A stretch of DNA of 64,000 nt, from NCBI RefSeq assembly GCF_048544455.1, contig NC_133538.1, forward strand, positions 20,625,469 through 20,689,468, written 5' to 3'. Position 1 is the first letter of the stretch, and each line of letters starts with the position of its first letter. Position numbers and translations under genes: made by a program. Below the pieces are notes generated by a model. That model was given only the letters and a program-made list of their open reading frames with translations, did no database searches and was not told where the DNA came from. Below are positions 61,261 through 64,000 of the stretch, one piece after another. The DNA comes from Silene latifolia. Its lineage: Eukaryota > Streptophyta > Magnoliopsida > Caryophyllales > Caryophyllaceae.

Positions 61261-62400
61261 GCACATCTAAGATGAAAATCAACAAATAACCTTAGATCTA
61301 TTATTAGATCTAAGATTAAAATAAAAACGATCTAATATAACAACAATTGAAAAAAAAATGAGGAGACGACATTTTAAATATATCAAAGAATAAAATTAAC
61401 AAATTATATGAGATGTACTTAGTAAATGCAAGACTAAAATAAAAAAATTCACAAAATAAAAACAAGATCTAAAATATTTACTAAGTAAACAAAATAAATA
61501 TACCTAATATCATAAAAACAAGATCTAAAATTTCACTAACATTACAAATATCCCAAAATTTTAAAAATAAAAATAACCACCCAACAACAATTTAAGAAAA
61601 CACCATTAAAAAAAAGATCTCAAAATAATTTTAAAACATAACCACCCAAAACCAATTTCACGCAAAACCAATTTCACGCAATATCACGCAAAACCAATTT
61701 CACGCGGTGGTTTGTGGTGTTCTGGTGATGGCGCTGGTGCGTGGTGGATGGCGGTAACGGCCGCGGCGTAGGTGGATGTATGGCTGCAGATCTGAAAATA
61801 AAAAAGAGAAAGGAGAATATGGTGGTTGTGTGGCGGTGTTCAGAGGGGACTGGTGGCGCTTCTGGTGGCGTGTGCGGTGAGTGATGTGGTGGTAGTTTTC
61901 AGATCTGGGAGAGAGGAGATGTAGTGTTGTGGTGTTGGTGGCCGAAAGGAGGAGTAGAAGAAGTGGTTGTGGTGTTGATTGGCGGCAAATCTGGAATACG
62001 GTGGTGGTGGTGTGCGTGTGGTGGCTGCTAGCTTGAAGGTTTAGTGGTTGCGAGGGGAGGTGGTGGCGACGGGAGGTGACCGTGTGGGTGAATGGTGACG
62101 GGAGTGGTGGGTGGTGTGCGTGGTGACAGGAGCCAGTGGTGGAGAGGAGGTCGGGGTGGTGGAGAGGAGGACGGATTATTTTTTTTTTCCTCCTGTTATT
62201 TTGGGTTTTTTTTTGAGTAATTATTTTTGGTTTTTTTTTCAGATTTTGTTTGTTTGGTTTTGTTAGATGAGAGAAAAAAGAGAGATTGTGAGATTTAGAG
62301 AGAGGGAAGGAGTTTGTGATAATGAGGGATGAATGGATTAGTGAGTAACTTAATTGCAATGAGGAGCTAATTAGACTAGATTGATTTGTGGCCATCTATT
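61261..62400. other. Right interior of F, no gene supported
   Basis: A-rich sequence to about 61680, then a G-rich, GGTGG-repeating segment to about 62175 that parallels 16840-17280 in element A, then a T-rich stretch. No protein domain is recognised. Confidence 0.5.
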
Positions 62401-62497
62401 GAGATGTAATCTCATCCCTTCGTTCCCTTCATCCAAGAGCCCTTATAAGGACTTAAGGACTCAATAGATGTAAGGGACTTAGGAGAACTTCACACAC

Positions 62498-62590
<93 letters not shown>
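62498..62590. repeat. (TA)n after element F
   Basis: About 90 bp of TA closing the A-F series on the right. Confidence 0.95.

Positions 62591-64000
<1,410 letters not shown>

Larger units (their letters stand above)
58270..62497. mobile_element. TIR element F (non-autonomous relative of B)
   Basis: The left end GTAATATGATCAAATGAGTCC is close to the left end of B (GTAATAAGATCAAGTAAGTCC). The reverse complement of the right end (GTGTGAAGTTCTCCTAAGTC) is close to the right end of B. Both ends are in TA tracts. The interior has the TTACAC/GTGTAA minisatellites but no protein gene. A hAT element is nested near the left end. The minus-strand 231-codon frame at 61700-62395 is low-complexity (His, Pro, Ser) and has a counterpart only in the G-rich segment of A. 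Confidence 0.75.

Noticed and set aside
61700..62395. 231-codon His/Pro/Ser-rich minus-strand protein in element F
   Set aside because: Low complexity, no domain, begins inside the terminal region of the element, and its only counterpart is a G-rich repeat region in A with broken frames.

Overview
This window looks like repeat-dominated nuclear DNA from a flowering plant, probably a eudicot. The evidence is the plant lineages of Ty3/gypsy retrotransposon (Athila-like, with a tRNA-Asp primer site, and a chromodomain Tekay-like element), a FAR1-type Mutator-like (MULE) transposase, Ulp1-like proteases inside a transposon, hAT non-autonomous elements, and captured pieces of what look like plant alpha-mannosidase and SMG1 genes. 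A Caryophyllales host is only a guess. I found no intact cellular gene; almost everything can be assigned to transposons, most of them nested.

Layout. (1) 1-4664: 3' half of an Athila-like element with its 3' LTR. (2) 4665-5184: LTR-like relic, followed by an 840-bp hAT element (5193-6032, 8-bp target duplication). (3) 6094-14596: a complete but non-coding LTR retrotransposon on the minus strand with 1.95-kb LTRs and 5-bp target duplication, related at its ends to the Tekay-like element further along. (4) 14777-62590: six terminal-inverted-repeat elements, here called A-F, placed one after another and separated only by (TA)n microsatellite tracts. A is 14921-17595, B 17674-49498, C 49543-50411, D 50581-53754, E 53797-58249 and F 58270-62497. 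(5) 62591-64000: (TAA)n tract and an LTR-like end running out of the window.

Element B is the candidate autonomous member. It carries a plus-strand Ulp1-like gene (19648-24243) and a convergent minus-strand FAR1/MULE transposase gene (25343-28287, continuing beyond 47859). The Ulp1 gene has two tandem protease domains; the first keeps the His-Asp-Cys residues, the second has Ser in place of Cys. B was broken when an Athila-like element (28288-47858, TSD GCTTT) inserted into the transposase coding sequence. That element was itself hit in its 3' LTR by a Tekay-like chromovirus (38553-46981, TSD AGTAC). Elements A, B and F share an unusual minisatellite with a core of TTACAC/GTGTAA, which in B also fills the introns of both genes. 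C carries an SMG1-like gene fragment and E an alpha-mannosidase fragment with preserved splice sites, so both behave like Pack-MULEs.

The window therefore reads as a stratified record: microsatellite-associated MULEs that captured host genes, later hit by LTR retrotransposons. Many coding regions carry frameshifts although the paired LTRs are still very similar. Some of the single-base indels may therefore be assembly errors rather than mutations.
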